From the NCBI GenBank assembly GCA_902599625.1, contig CACKGF010000003.1, positions 1-64,000 on the forward strand: 64,000 nucleotides of DNA, read 5' to 3'. The position numbers were made by a program, and so were the translations under genes. The notes under the pieces are model-generated. The model saw nothing but the letters and a program-made list of their open reading frames with translations, did not search any database and was not told the DNA's origin. Source of the DNA: an uncultured Pelagibacteraceae bacterium (GTDB taxonomy: Bacteria > Pseudomonadota > Alphaproteobacteria > Pelagibacterales > Pelagibacteraceae). Position 1 is the first letter of the stretch. Each line of letters begins with the position of its first letter. This document shows, in pieces, positions 26,552 through 37,008 of the stretch.

Positions 26552-27511
26552 ATGAAATTTTTAGGTTATATATATAAAAGTACATTAGTTTTAATAATAT
26601 TTATTTTTTCAACTAATTTTTTTGTCAAGGCAGAAGAAACAAAAACTTTAGAAGTAATTAAAACATTACAAAAAGATTTAAAAACTTTAGAAAAAGCTGT
26701 TTATTCACAATCTTCAGATATAATTACATCTAACAAAACAAAATTAAGTTCAAATGATGAAGATGTGCTTACAAGACATTTATTAAAATTGTCTGAGATA
26801 GAAAAACAATTTCAAGATTTGACAAATAAATTTGAAGAAATAAATTTTAAAATCGATAAATTATCAAGTAGATTATCAAAAGTTCAAGCAGATAATCAAT
26901 TGAGGTTCCAAAATTTAGAAGGCGAGGACATTGATAAAAAAGTTACATCTAAGAAAAAAGTTCTACCTGGCTCTTCTCAACCACAAGATCTTGGCGCAGT
27001 ATCCTACAAGTCATCAGAAACAAATGAATTAATACAACAAACTCAATCAATAGATACAACTGGTACAGTCATAACAGAAAAATTTGTGTCAGAAGAAAAA
27101 ATCTTACCTAATGATAAACCTGACAAACAATACGAGTTTGCCACTAGTTTTTTAAAACAAGGAGACTATACGACTGCAGAAAGAGCGCTTAGAGAATTTG
27201 TAATGACAAATCCTGAACATAAAATGGCAGGTAGCGCACAATATTGGTACGCAGAAACATTTAGAATTAGACAACTTTATACAGATGCTGCTTCTGCTTA
27301 CTTAGAAGGTTATCAAAAATATCCTAAAAGTGAAAAAGCAGCTATAAATTTACTTAAGCTTGGAGTATCATTAGTGCAAATTGGAGAAAAAGATCAAGGG
27401 TGTTTAATGATTACAGGAGTTAAAAAAGAATATCCTGATGCAAAACAATCAGTTCTTCAAAAAGCAAAATATGAAGAAAAAAAGTTCGAGTGTAAAAAGA
27501 AAAAATCTTAA
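26552..27511 (+). CDS. cpoB: Tol-Pal accessory protein CpoB (YbgF)
   Basis: 319 residues: signal peptide (about 1-27), a long coiled coil with heptads (ETKTLEVIKTLQKDLKTL; FEEINFKIDKLSSRLSKV), a Ser/Thr/Gln-rich linker, and a C-terminal TPR domain (QYEFATSFLKQGDYTTAERA, SAQYWYAETFRIRQL, AINLLKLGVSLVQIGEKDQG). This is the CpoB/YbgF architecture that links Tol to cell-wall synthesis in E. coli. Follows the pal terminator, so it may have its own weak promoter or depend on read-through. Confidence 0.92.
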   Translation: MKFLGYIYKSTLVLIIFIFSTNFFVKAEETKTLEVIKTLQKDLKTLEKAVYSQSSDIITSNKTKLSSNDEDVLTRHLLKLSEIEKQFQDLTNKFEEINFKIDKLSSRLSKVQADNQLRFQNLEGEDIDKKVTSKKKVLPGSSQPQDLGAVSYKSSETNELIQQTQSIDTTGTVITEKFVSEEKILPNDKPDKQYEFATSFLKQGDYTTAERALREFVMTNPEHKMAGSAQYWYAETFRIRQLYTDAASAYLEGYQKYPKSEKAAINLLKLGVSLVQIGEKDQGCLMITGVKKEYPDAKQSVLQKAKYEEKKFECKKKKS

Positions 27512-28535
27512 AAATTCAATTTTTAGTCCTCAAATAAGAAATAAAAAAATAAAAAAAATCTATCAAAGATTTGAATTTTTAATTAAACAGAAAGAATTCA
27601 AAGGGTACTTAGTTGCAGTATCTGGTGGTGCAGATAGTCTTGCTTTAGCATATCTCTCAAAATGTTATCAAATTAAAAATAAAGATAATAACTTTCACTA
27701 TGTTCATGTAGATCACAAACTAAGAGATAAATCCTCAAAGGAGGCTGCGACTTTAAAAAAGATCTTAAGAAAATTTAAAATTGAGTGTAAGATAATTACG
27801 TGGAAAAAAAAGATAAATACTAAAAAAAATCAATCAGACTCTAGAGATTATAGATTTAAGGTATTCGAAAGTTTTTGCAAAGCAAAAAAAATCAATACAT
27901 TATTATTAGGCCACCATTTTGATGATTTTCAAGAAAATTTCTTCATCAGATTATTAAGAGGCTCTGGTATTAAGGGACTAGTATCTTTTTATAATTATAG
28001 AAATTTGCAAAGAAATAACATTAATATTGTTAGACCATTACTTGATTTTTCAAAAGAAGATTTATTGTATGTGACTAAGAATACCTTCAATTTCCACATA
28101 GATGATCCATCAAATAGAAGCTTAGAATATTTGAGATCGCGGGTAAGGTTTATGATTAATAATCTTAAAAAAAATGGCCTTGATCAAAAAAAGTTAAAAA
28201 TGACTTTTGAAAATTTAGTATCCTCGAATAACTCAATTGAATTTTTCGTACAAAAAAACATCAGTGAAAATTCTTGTATTGGTCCGTCAAAAAATAGTAA
28301 TAATAAAGCACTCTTATCTTCAAAGTTTTTTAGTAGTACTGATGAAATAATTTTAAGATCCTTTACAAAAATTTTACAAGATATTAGTGGCAGATATTTT
28401 CCCGCTAGAGGCAAGAGTGTCTTAAGGACAATTAATCAAATTAGACAAAAATCCTTAACCAAAACAACTATAGGAGGATGTGTTATTGAAAAAATAGAGA
28501 ATTCAGTAGTTATTTCTAGGGAAAACACAAAATAA
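27471..28535 (+). CDS. tilS: tRNA(Ile)-lysidine synthase
   Basis: Modifies C34 of the CAT-anticodon isoleucine tRNA with lysine so it reads AUA, a codon used heavily in this AT-rich window. Seen: the PP-loop YLVAVSGGADSLALAYL, HVDHKLRDKSSKEA, DSRDYRFKVFE, GHHFDDFQENFFIRLLRGSG and DPSNRSLEYLRSRVR. About 354 residues from the ATG at 27471, which overlaps cpoB by 41 bases; the track ATG at 27438 would overlap by 74. The N terminus is basic either way. Family and function are clear, the start is not. Confidence 0.93.
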   Translation: MKKKSSSVKRKNLKNSIFSPQIRNKKIKKIYQRFEFLIKQKEFKGYLVAVSGGADSLALAYLSKCYQIKNKDNNFHYVHVDHKLRDKSSKEAATLKKILRKFKIECKIITWKKKINTKKNQSDSRDYRFKVFESFCKAKKINTLLLGHHFDDFQENFFIRLLRGSGIKGLVSFYNYRNLQRNNINIVRPLLDFSKEDLLYVTKNTFNFHIDDPSNRSLEYLRSRVRFMINNLKKNGLDQKKLKMTFENLVSSNNSIEFFVQKNISENSCIGPSKNSNNKALLSSKFFSSTDEIILRSFTKILQDISGRYFPARGKSVLRTINQIRQKSLTKTTIGGCVIEKIENSVVISRENTK

Positions 28536-28597
28536 ACTCATTTGTGTAACAATTTAGCACTTGTTAAATTTAGAATAATTCTTAATTTATTGAACGT

Positions 28598-30505
28598 ATG
28601 AATTTAAAGAATCTAGCTATGTGGGTAATCATTGTTGTTTTGACTATAGGTCTTTACAATATGTTCAAGAATCCACAAAATCTTCAAAACAAAAATAATA
28701 AGACAATTATTTTCTCCGAATTTTTAACAGAGGTTGATAATGGAAGAGTTGTAGAAGTACAGATACAAGGTAACAACATTAAAGGCGTTATGGCTGATGG
28801 ATCAGTTTTTTCAACGTACTCACCGAACGATCCAAACTTAATAGAAAAATTAACTGATAAAGGTGTAAGTATATCTGCAGCTCCACTTGATGAGAAAATG
28901 CCATCTTTGTTCGGAGTTCTTCTGTCGTGGTTCCCAATGTTACTTTTAATTGCTGTTTGGATATTTTTCATGAGACAAATGCAAGGTGGTAAAGGTGGTG
29001 CAATGGGATTTGGAAGATCAAAAGCGAAGATGATGAATGAGGTCAAAGGAAAAGTCACTTTTAACGATGTTGCTGGAGTTGAGGAAGCAAAAGAAGAAGT
29101 TCAAGAAGTAGTAGAATTTTTGAGAGATCCAAAAAAATTTAGTAGATTGGGTGGTAAGATACCAAGAGGCTGTTTATTAGTAGGGCCCCCAGGTACAGGG
29201 AAAACTTTACTTGCAAGAGCAATAGCTGGTGAAGCAGGTGTTCCTTTCTTCACAATTTCTGGATCAGATTTTGTTGAAATGTTTGTTGGAGTTGGTGCTT
29301 CAAGAGTAAGAGATATGTTTGAACAAGGAAAAAAACATTCACCATGCATAATTTTCATTGACGAGATAGACGCTGTAGGTAGAAGTAGAGGAGCGGGTTT
29401 AGGTGGTGGCAATGACGAAAGAGAACAAACTTTAAACCAATTATTAGTTGAGATGGATGGATTTGATACAAATGAAGGTGTTATAATTATAGCAGCAACT
29501 AACAGACCTGACGTTTTAGATCCAGCGCTTTTAAGACCAGGAAGATTTGATAGACAAGTTGTTGTCTCAAATCCAGATATTATAGGACGAGAAAAAATTT
29601 TAAAAGTTCATGCTAAAAAAATTTCTATGTCTCCAGATGTTAATTTAAGAACTATAGCAAGAGGAACACCTGGATTTTCAGGAGCAGATCTTGCTAATTT
29701 AGTGAACGAGGCCGCATTGTTAGCAGCGAGAAAAAATAAAAGAATTGTAACATCTCAAGAGTTCGAAGACGCTAAAGACAAAGTAATGATGGGTGCTGAA
29801 AGAAGATCTATGGTTATGACTGAAGATGAAAAAAAATTAACCGCTTACCACGAGGGTGGTCATGCAATAGTATCTTTTAATTTACCAAATTATGATCCAA
29901 TACATAAAGCAACAATCATTCCTAGAGGAAGGGCGTTAGGAATGGTAATGAATTTACCTGAAAGAGATAAGCATGGTCATTCTATTAAATATTTAAAAGC
30001 AAGATTAGCTGTGTGCTTTGGAGGAAGAGTTGCTGAAGAACTTATATTTGGTAAGGATAATATATCCACAGGTGCTGGCGGAGGAAACGGTTCAGACATT
30101 AATCAAGCAACTCAATTAGCAAGAGCAATGGTTACTAAGTATGGAATGAGTGAGGAACTTGGTCCTGTGGAATATGGTGAAAATCAAGAAGAAGTTTTTC
30201 TTGGAAGATCTGTTACACAAACACAAAGTGTTTCAGAGGCAGTGGCTCAGAAAATTGATAAAGAAATTAGAAGACTTGTAGATGAAGGTTATAATCAAGC
30301 AAAAACTATCTTAACAACTAAAATTGACGATTTACATAAGATAGCAAAAGCTCTTCTAACTTATGAAACTTTGACTGGTGAGGATATAGCAAAAATAATT
30401 AACAAAAATGAATATCCGCCTAATAAGGAAGATTTAAAAGTTGAGGATGAAAGTTCTGACTCTGCTTTAGGATCAATTGGTTTAAAACCAAAAATTGTTC
30501 ATTAA
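28598..30505 (+). CDS. ftsH: ATP-dependent zinc metalloprotease FtsH
   Basis: Membrane-anchored AAA+ protease of 635 residues that degrades misfolded membrane proteins and regulators such as RpoH in E. coli. Two transmembrane helices (about 4-21 and 105-125), Walker [21 protein letters not shown], pore/SRH segments ([19 protein letters not shown]), and the zinc-protease motif [10 protein letters not shown] (usual form HEAGH; HExxH is kept). A 62-base gap before it holds possible promoter elements. tilS-ftsH-folP-glmM order is common in proteobacteria. Confidence 0.97.
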   Translation: MNLKNLAMWVIIVVLTIGLYNMFKNPQNLQNKNNKTIIFSEFLTEVDNGRVVEVQIQGNNIKGVMADGSVFSTYSPNDPNLIEKLTDKGVSISAAPLDEKMPSLFGVLLSWFPMLLLIAVWIFFMRQMQGGKGGAMGFGRSKAKMMNEVKGKVTFNDVAGVEEAKEEVQEVVEFLRDPKKFSRLGGKIPRGCLLVGPPGTGKTLLARAIAGEAGVPFFTISGSDFVEMFVGVGASRVRDMFEQGKKHSPCIIFIDEIDAVGRSRGAGLGGGNDEREQTLNQLLVEMDGFDTNEGVIIIAATNRPDVLDPALLRPGRFDRQVVVSNPDIIGREKILKVHAKKISMSPDVNLRTIARGTPGFSGADLANLVNEAALLAARKNKRIVTSQEFEDAKDKVMMGAERRSMVMTEDEKKLTAYHEGGHAIVSFNLPNYDPIHKATIIPRGRALGMVMNLPERDKHGHSIKYLKARLAVCFGGRVAEELIFGKDNISTGAGGGNGSDINQATQLARAMVTKYGMSEELGPVEYGENQEEVFLGRSVTQTQSVSEAVAQKIDKEIRRLVDEGYNQAKTILTTKIDDLHKIAKALLTYETLTGEDIAKIINKNEYPPNKEDLKVEDESSDSALGSIGLKPKIVH

Positions 30506-30511
30506 TATTTA

Positions 30512-31561
30512 ATGTTAAAATATTACACTAGAGCGTGTAATTTCTATTATGGTGACCATTCAACTCTGATGGTCAAAAAAAAATTTGCTCTTCCACTTAA
30601 TGGAAATGATAAAATTTCTTTTGATACAATAGAACTTATAACAAGAAAAAAGAAAAAAAAAATCCACATTTCAAAACTAAATTTTTTAAGTAAAATTTTA
30701 AAAAAAAAAGTACAATTGGATATAAAAAATATAACTAAAAAAAAAAACTTTTCTAAACTAAAGTTTAAGTCTTTACCTCTAATAATGGGAGTTGTTAATT
30801 TAACTCCTGATAGTTTTTCAGATGGTGGAAAATATAATAATCATAAAGATGCTTTAAAAAGAATAAAACATTTTATTGAAAAAGGATCATCAATTATTGA
30901 TATAGGGGGAGAGTCCACAAGACCAGGATCAAATGATGTAAATGAAATAATTGAGTGGAAAAGGATTAAGGAAGTATTAAAAAAAACAAAAAAATTAAAA
31001 AATGTAATATCTATTGATACTCGAAAAAGTGCCATAATGGAAAAAAGTTTAAAATATGGTGCCCATATCATTAATGATGTTTCCGGACTTAATTACGATC
31101 CTAATACGCTAAAAATCCTAAGAAATAAAAAAACCCCCTTTATAATTCATCACACGCAAGGTAATCCAAAAACAATGCAAATTAAACCTTCGTATAAAAA
31201 TGTCTTGCTGGACATTTATGACTTCTTTCAAAATAAAATTTTAGAACTAGAGGCCAATGGTATAAATCATAAGAACATTATTTTGGATCCAGGAATTGGT
31301 TTTGGAAAAAGATTGAAACATAATATTACCTTATTAAGAAACATTTCTATTTTTCATTCACTTGGATTTCCTATAATGTTAGGCACTTCTAGAAAAAGAT
31401 TTATTAAAGACATTTCTGGGATAAACGATAGTAAGGAAAGACTAGGAGGAACTATATCATCTAGTTTGTGTGCTATTATGCAGGGCATTCAGATTTTAAG
31501 AGTTCACGATGTAAATGAAGTTAATCAAAGTATCAAAGTTTTTAAATCACTAAAATTTTAA
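30512..31561 (+). CDS. folP: Dihydropteroate synthase
   Basis: Condenses p-aminobenzoate with dihydropterin pyrophosphate for folate. The TIM barrel starts near residue 90: IMGVVNLTPDSFSDGGKYNN, IIDIGGESTRPGSNDVNE, SIDTRKS, ILDPGIGFGKRLKHN and LGTSRKRFI. The first roughly 85 residues form an N-terminal extension (total 349), basic and poorly conserved, of a kind I associate with alphaproteobacterial DHPS. Six bases after ftsH and adjoining glmM. Confidence 0.94.
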   Translation: MLKYYTRACNFYYGDHSTLMVKKKFALPLNGNDKISFDTIELITRKKKKKIHISKLNFLSKILKKKVQLDIKNITKKKNFSKLKFKSLPLIMGVVNLTPDSFSDGGKYNNHKDALKRIKHFIEKGSSIIDIGGESTRPGSNDVNEIIEWKRIKEVLKKTKKLKNVISIDTRKSAIMEKSLKYGAHIINDVSGLNYDPNTLKILRNKKTPFIIHHTQGNPKTMQIKPSYKNVLLDIYDFFQNKILELEANGINHKNIILDPGIGFGKRLKHNITLLRNISIFHSLGFPIMLGTSRKRFIKDISGINDSKERLGGTISSSLCAIMQGIQILRVHDVNEVNQSIKVFKSLKF

Positions 31562-32893
31562 ATGACTAAAAAATATTTTGGAACCGATGGAATTAGAGGG
31601 AAGGTTAACCAGACCAAAATTAATGGTGAAATGTTCTTTAAATTTGGCCTAGCAGTAGGTACATATTTTAAAAATCAGAAAAAATCAAAACAAACAGCTA
31701 TTATTGCAAAAGATACAAGACTCTCAGGATATACACTTGAGCCCGCATTGGTGTCTGGATTGGCCTCAGCAGGAATGCATGTCTACACACTAGGGCCTTT
31801 ACCAACAAATGGATTAGCGATGTTAACAAAAAAGATGAAAGCTAACATGGGAATTATGATTACAGCATCTCATAACCCATACTATGATAATGGACTAAAA
31901 TTATTTGGACCAGATGGCCTAAAACTCTCTGACAAAATTGAAAAGAAAATAGAAAAACTAATTGATTCTAAAATTACAAAAAATCTTTCTGAACCAAAAA
32001 TTTTAGGAAGAGTAAAGAGATTAGAGGATGCAAATGATAAATATATAAAAATATTAAAAGATAATTTTCCAAGAGGTTTTAAGTTAAAAGGAATGAAAAT
32101 TGTAATAGATTGTGCTAACGGGGCAGGTTATAAATCTGGACCAAAATTATTAAGGAGCTTGGGTGCAAAAGTAATTGAGTATGGGACTTCTCCAAATGGT
32201 TTAAATATCAATGAAAACTGTGGCTCAACCTTTCCGCAAAAGATCAAATCTTTAGTTCGAAAAAACAAAGCTCATATTGGAATATCTTTAGATGGCGATG
32301 CAGACAGAATAATTATATCTGACGAGATGGGGAACATTGTTGATGGTGATAAAATTATTGCAATGCTAGCAACCAGATGGAAAAGAAAGAGAATTCTAAA
32401 AGGTGGTGTAATTGGCACCCTAATGTCAAATTATGGATTACAAAATTTTTTTAGAGATCAAAAAATTAAATTTATCAGAGCTAATGTAGGAGACAGATAC
32501 GTTAAGGAAAAAATGCAAAAAGAAAACTTTAATCTAGGTGGAGAGCAATCTGGACACATTATACTTGGCAAATTTGCAACAACAGGTGATGGGCTATTAG
32601 TTGCATTAGAAATTCTATTTTCAATGAGAAAAGGTAAAAAGGCGAGTGAGCTTTTTGACTTATTTAAATTAACACCTCAAATATTAGAAAATGTAAAGGT
32701 TAAAGATAAATCAATTATTAATTCTACTAAGTGTAAGGTTGCTATTAAAAAATCTGAAAGAATAATTAAAAATTATGGTAGAATGCTTGTAAGAAAATCT
32801 GGCACTGAGCCTAAAATCAGAATTATGGGCGAGTCAAACAATATTCATTTATTAAAAAAATGTATAAATATTGTAAAAAGGTCTATTAAATAA
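31562..32893 (+). CDS. glmM: Phosphoglucosamine mutase
   Basis: Interconverts glucosamine-6-phosphate and glucosamine-1-phosphate on the way to UDP-GlcNAc for peptidoglycan and LPS. 443 residues. Seen: KYFGTDGIRGKVN at the start, the active phosphoserine loop GIMITASHNPYYDNGLK, the metal loop LDGDADRIIISDE, GGEQSGHIIL and the phosphate-binding RKSGTEPKIRIM. Starts at the base right after the folP stop. Confidence 0.97.
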   Translation: MTKKYFGTDGIRGKVNQTKINGEMFFKFGLAVGTYFKNQKKSKQTAIIAKDTRLSGYTLEPALVSGLASAGMHVYTLGPLPTNGLAMLTKKMKANMGIMITASHNPYYDNGLKLFGPDGLKLSDKIEKKIEKLIDSKITKNLSEPKILGRVKRLEDANDKYIKILKDNFPRGFKLKGMKIVIDCANGAGYKSGPKLLRSLGAKVIEYGTSPNGLNINENCGSTFPQKIKSLVRKNKAHIGISLDGDADRIIISDEMGNIVDGDKIIAMLATRWKRKRILKGGVIGTLMSNYGLQNFFRDQKIKFIRANVGDRYVKEKMQKENFNLGGEQSGHIILGKFATTGDGLLVALEILFSMRKGKKASELFDLFKLTPQILENVKVKDKSIINSTKCKVAIKKSERIIKNYGRMLVRKSGTEPKIRIMGESNNIHLLKKCINIVKRSIK

Positions 32894-32894
32894 A

Positions 32895-33707
32895 TTGAAA
32901 CTTAAATCTAAAATATTAGTTATTGCGGGTTCAGACTCTTCTGGAGGCGCAGGTATTCAAGCAGATATTAAAACTATAACAAGTCTTGGCTCTTATGCAA
33001 TGACAGCTGTTACTGCAATAACTTCACAAAATACAACAGGAGTTTTGTCGATCTCAAAAGTTCCAATCAATGAAATTAAAAGGCAAATTGAATTTACCTC
33101 AAAAGATATCAGGCCTGATGCTATAAAGATTGGAATGTTACACTCAAAAAAGGTTATTGAAACAGTGATAAATTCTTTAAAGAAAATTAAAGTAAAAAAA
33201 ATTATTCTAGATCCAGTGATGGTAGCGAAAGGTGGCACAAAATTAGTTGATGATAAATCAATAGAAATAATAAGAACTAAATTAATGAATAGAGTATCTT
33301 TAATTACACCAAATATACCAGAGGCAGAAATACTTGCTAAAATACAAATTAAAACAACAGATGATATGATTATAGCTGGAAAAAAATTATTAAGTTTCGG
33401 AGCAAAAAATGTTTTAATAAAAGGAGGACATTTAAAAGCAAAATATGTATATGATCTTTATTTGAATAAAGGTGAAAAAGAATTTTTTAAAAGTAAAAAA
33501 ATTAAAACAAAAAATACACATGGTACAGGATGTACTTTATCTAGTGCGATAGCGACTTATTTTTCGTGTGGAAAAACATTAAAGAAATCTTGTAAGATGG
33601 CAATTGATTATGTTAACCATTCAATCGGGTCAGGGCCTAATTTTGGAAGGGGGCATGGGCCAATAAACCATATAAGTGTGTTTAATATTAATAATAAATT
33701 TAAATGA
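32895..33707 (+). CDS. thiD: Hydroxymethylpyrimidine (phosphate) kinase
   Basis: Phosphorylates HMP and HMP-P for thiamine synthesis; ribokinase-like fold, 270 residues, TTG start. Seen: [67 protein letters not shown] and [17 protein letters not shown] with the catalytic Asp/anion-hole region. Functional partner of the thiE gene at 13494, although the two are 19 kb apart. Overlaps purA by 4 bases. Confidence 0.94.
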   Translation: MKLKSKILVIAGSDSSGGAGIQADIKTITSLGSYAMTAVTAITSQNTTGVLSISKVPINEIKRQIEFTSKDIRPDAIKIGMLHSKKVIETVINSLKKIKVKKIILDPVMVAKGGTKLVDDKSIEIIRTKLMNRVSLITPNIPEAEILAKIQIKTTDDMIIAGKKLLSFGAKNVLIKGGHLKAKYVYDLYLNKGEKEFFKSKKIKTKNTHGTGCTLSSAIATYFSCGKTLKKSCKMAIDYVNHSIGSGPNFGRGHGPINHISVFNINNKFK

Positions 33708-34996
33708 AAAATGTAGCTGTTGTTGGATCTCAGTGGGGTGATGAAGGAAAAGGAAAAATTGTTGATTGGCTCTCAAGTGAAGCAGATGTAGTTGTAAGAT
33801 TTCAGGGCGGACACAACGCTGGACATACGTTGGTAATAGATGGAGTTACCTATAAATTAAGATTACTTCCATCAGGAATTGTTAGAAAAAATAAAATATC
33901 AATTATTGGTAACGGGGTTGTGGTTGATCCATGGGCATTATTAGATGAAATAAAAGAGATAAAATCAAAAGGAGTAGAGATATCTGAAAAAAATTTAATT
34001 TTGTCAGAGTCAGCAAATTTAATTTTACCTTTTCACAAAGAAATGGATGAAATAAGAGAAGATGCAGCAGGAAAAGCAAAAATCGGCACCACAAGACGAG
34101 GTATAGGACCAGCATATGAAGACAAAGTAGGCAGACGATCGATCAGGGTAATGGATTTAATTTCTGAAAAAAATTTAGATCATAGGCTTGAAACTGTTTT
34201 AATGCACCATAATGCAATAAGAAAAGGTTTAGGAAAAGAATTGTTTGAAAAAAATAAGTTGAAAAAGGAACTTCTTGAAATTGCACCGCAAATATTGAAG
34301 TTTTCAAAGCCTGTCTGGAAAAAGATTGATGAATTTAAAAACGAAGGAAAGAAAATTTTATTTGAAGGTGCGCAAGGAATTTTGTTAGACGTAGATCATG
34401 GTACTTATCCTTTTGTAACTTCATCAAATACAGTCGCATCTTCAGCAGCAACAGGCTCAGGGTGTGGACCAAATACAATTGGTTATGTTCTTGGTATCAC
34501 AAAAGCCTACACAACAAGAGTAGGCGAGGGTCCTTTTCCAACTGAGTTGAAAAATGAAACTGGAGAACATCTTGGTAAAGTTGGGAAAGAGTTTGGAACC
34601 GTTACTAGCAGAAAAAGAAGATGTGGATGGTTTGATGGTGTTTTGGTAAGACAAACGATTAAAGTCTCAGGTATTAATGGAATAGCATTAACCAAATTAG
34701 ATGTTTTAGACGAACTAGAAGAAATCAAAATGTGCGTAGCCTACGAACTGGATGGCAAAAAGGTCGACTATTTACCCGCTGCGGTAGATGATCAACTAAA
34801 AGTTAAGCCAATTTATAAAAGCTTCAAAGGTTGGAAGTCTTCAACAAAAGGAATTAAAAATTTTGAAAAATTGCCGGAGAAGGCGAAAATTTACATAAAG
34901 GAGCTTGAAAAATTTATCGAAACTAAGGTTTCAAGCATTTCAACGAGTCCCGAAAGAAACGATACAATTTTAATTGAAGATCCTTTTAAAATTTAA
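33704..34996 (+). CDS. purA: Adenylosuccinate synthetase
   Basis: GTP-dependent first step from IMP to AMP. 430 residues. Seen: [73 protein letters not shown], and [11 protein letters not shown]. Full length. Its stop overlaps the stop of the convergent rpoH gene by 4 bases, leaving no terminator between. Confidence 0.98.
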   Translation: MKNVAVVGSQWGDEGKGKIVDWLSSEADVVVRFQGGHNAGHTLVIDGVTYKLRLLPSGIVRKNKISIIGNGVVVDPWALLDEIKEIKSKGVEISEKNLILSESANLILPFHKEMDEIREDAAGKAKIGTTRRGIGPAYEDKVGRRSIRVMDLISEKNLDHRLETVLMHHNAIRKGLGKELFEKNKLKKELLEIAPQILKFSKPVWKKIDEFKNEGKKILFEGAQGILLDVDHGTYPFVTSSNTVASSAATGSGCGPNTIGYVLGITKAYTTRVGEGPFPTELKNETGEHLGKVGKEFGTVTSRKRRCGWFDGVLVRQTIKVSGINGIALTKLDVLDELEEIKMCVAYELDGKKVDYLPAAVDDQLKVKPIYKSFKGWKSSTKGIKNFEKLPEKAKIYIKELEKFIETKVSSISTSPERNDTILIEDPFKI

Positions 34997-35880
34997 TTTA
35001 CTGGAAGTAAATTTTTTGATTTAGCTGAATTAAGCATATGCTTTTGTAGTTTTTCAAAAGCTTTATTTTCAATTTGCCTAATTCTTTCTCTACTAATTTT
35101 AAATTTTTTACTTAAGTCTTCAAGAGTTGATGGATTTTCGTTCAGCCTTCTTGCATAAAGAATCTCTTTTTCTCTATCATTAAGTATTTTTATAGAATCC
35201 TGGAGCAAATCTTTTCTTTGATCAAGTTCCTCTTGATGAGCTATTTTTAATTCTTGATCCATTTCTTTATCTACAACCCAGTCTTGCCATTCATCACCAT
35301 CCTCACCAATCGGAGCGTTCAAGGATTGTTCTTTACCCGACAACCTTCTATTCATTGAGATAACTTCGTCTTCACTCACATCAAGCGTATTCGCAATTTT
35401 TTCTACTTCATCTTTTTTAAGGTCACCTTCATTTTTTGGGGCAATTTGATTTTTTAATTTTTTTAAATTAAAAAATAATTTTTTTTGTGCAGTAGTTGTT
35501 CCAATTTTTACTAAACTCCAAGATCTTAAAATGTATTCTTGTATTGATGCTTTAATCCACCACATAGCATAAGTTGCTAATCTAAAACCTTTTTCAGGTT
35601 CGAACTTTTTCACTGCTTGCATTAATCCAACATTTCCCTCGGAAATAATTTCATTCATCGGCAATCCATAACCTTTGTATCCCATTGCAATTTTTGCTAC
35701 CAATCTTAAATGGCTTGTCACTAGTTTTTCAGCTGATTTAACATTTCCTGTAGTTTTCCAATTTTTTGCAAGCATATATTCTTCTTCAGCATCAAGCATT
35801 GGAAATTTTTTTATCTGGTCTAAGTATACTGATAGACCACCTTCATTGCTTATAGCAGGGTATTTGAATGTAGATGTCAT
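34993..35880 (-). CDS. rpoH: RNA polymerase sigma factor RpoH (sigma-32)
   Basis: Heat-shock sigma factor, 295 residues. Seen: [64 protein letters not shown], and the RpoH box around [15 protein letters not shown] that separates it from RpoD. Region 4: [20 protein letters not shown]. As I recall, Pelagibacter ubique has only two sigma factors, RpoD and RpoH; if so both are in this window. FtsH, which degrades RpoH in E. coli, is encoded about 5 kb away. Confidence 0.96.
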   Translation of the reverse strand: MTSTFKYPAISNEGGLSVYLDQIKKFPMLDAEEEYMLAKNWKTTGNVKSAEKLVTSHLRLVAKIAMGYKGYGLPMNEIISEGNVGLMQAVKKFEPEKGFRLATYAMWWIKASIQEYILRSWSLVKIGTTTAQKKLFFNLKKLKNQIAPKNEGDLKKDEVEKIANTLDVSEDEVISMNRRLSGKEQSLNAPIGEDGDEWQDWVVDKEMDQELKIAHQEELDQRKDLLQDSIKILNDREKEILYARRLNENPSTLEDLSKKFKISRERIRQIENKAFEKLQKHMLNSAKSKNLLPVN

Positions 35881-35928
35881 TTTATTACTATGTATTTAAT
35901 AAATAATTAATTTTTTGCAATATTGTAA

Positions 35929-36906
35929 TTACTTCGAATTTCTAAGCTTTTTTAACAGCGTATTTAAATCTTGAGGTAAATTTGATGTAAATTCGACTTC
36001 CTTATTTTTTGAGGGATGATTGAACCCAAGAGTTTTTGCGTGCAAGAATTGCCTATCTAGTTTAAGAATTAGATTATTTAAATCATCATTAATATTTCTG
36101 AATTTCTTAAACTTTTTTTTATATTTTTTGTCTCCTAAAATATTGTTACCTTTGTAACTCATGTGAACTCTAATTTGATGGGTTCTACCAGTTTCCAATC
36201 TACACTCAATTAAACTAAAAGTTGGTATTTTTTCATTTTCAAAAATTTCCAAGGTTTTATAATTAGTAATTGCGTTTTTTCCTTTAGTGAGACCAACCTG
36301 CATTAATTGTCTATTTTTTGAGCTTCTTGTAATTAATGTTTCAATTCTACCAGTTTGAGGCCTCAGCTTTCCCCATACAAGAGCGTGGTAAACTCTTTTA
36401 ATTGTATGGTCATTAAATTGACTAGATAATTTTTCGTGTGTTCTATTATTTTTCGCAACCACAACTAAACCAGATGTTTCTTTATCAATTCTATGAACGA
36501 TTCCCGGTCTAAGTTCATCACCAATAGTTGAAAGATTTTTACTATCATAAAATATTAAGGCATTTACCAATGTTTTGTTGTAGTCCCCAGCTCCAGGATG
36601 CATAGATATCCCGGCAGGTTTGTTTATTACCATTAAATCTTTATCCTCATAAATGACATTAAGTTTGAAATCAAATGGTTCTAAAGAAGCTTTCTGTGGT
36701 TCAGGTATTTCAAGTTTTATATTGTCATTTTCACTAACTTTTTTTGATGGGTCGGTACAAATTTTTTCATTTATCAACAATCTTTGGTTTAAAATCAAAT
36801 TTTTAACTCTAGTTCTACTGAGTTCTTTTTTGTTGTTTGATAAAAATAGATCAACTCTCTGATTGTTTTCATTATCCTTAACAATAAACTTAATGATATT
36901 TTTCAT
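35929..36906 (-). CDS. rluD: RluA/RluD-family pseudouridine synthase
   Basis: 325 residues with an N-terminal S4 RNA-binding domain (about 14-65: RVDLFLSNNKKELSRTRVKN) and a catalytic domain containing HRIDKETSGLVVVAKN, whose Asp is the catalytic residue, and GRTHQIRVHMSYKGN. RluD modifies helix 69 of 23S rRNA; other RluA-family targets cannot be excluded, but the S4 domain favours RluD/RluC. Upstream of rpoH on the same strand; order rluD-rpoH is common in Alphaproteobacteria. Confidence 0.92.
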   Translation of the reverse strand: MKNIIKFIVKDNENNQRVDLFLSNNKKELSRTRVKNLILNQRLLINEKICTDPSKKVSENDNIKLEIPEPQKASLEPFDFKLNVIYEDKDLMVINKPAGISMHPGAGDYNKTLVNALIFYDSKNLSTIGDELRPGIVHRIDKETSGLVVVAKNNRTHEKLSSQFNDHTIKRVYHALVWGKLRPQTGRIETLITRSSKNRQLMQVGLTKGKNAITNYKTLEIFENEKIPTFSLIECRLETGRTHQIRVHMSYKGNNILGDKKYKKKFKKFRNINDDLNNLILKLDRQFLHAKTLGFNHPSKNKEVEFTSNLPQDLNTLLKKLRNSK

Positions 36907-36929
36907 AAATTATAATATTAATACTATAT

Positions 36930-37006
36930 GCGCTTGTAGCTCAACTGGATAGAGCGCCTGACTTCGGATCAGGAGGTTCTGGGTTCGACTCCTAGCAGGC
37001 GCACCA
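36930..37006 (+). tRNA. tRNA-Arg (TCG)
   Basis: 77 nt cloverleaf with encoded CCA. Acceptor GCGCTTG pairs with CAGGCGC, D-arm AGCTCAACTGGATAGAGC, anticodon loop CTTCGGA giving TCG, T-arm GGTTCGACTCC. Its 3' end is 2 bases from the stop codon of the convergent ABC permease gene. Confidence 0.96.
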
Positions 37007-37008
37007 AA

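Noticed and set aside
28684-29058. 124-residue minus-strand ORF opposite ftsH
   Set aside because: Lies wholly opposite conserved FtsH codons; composition is that of a reverse-complement shadow.
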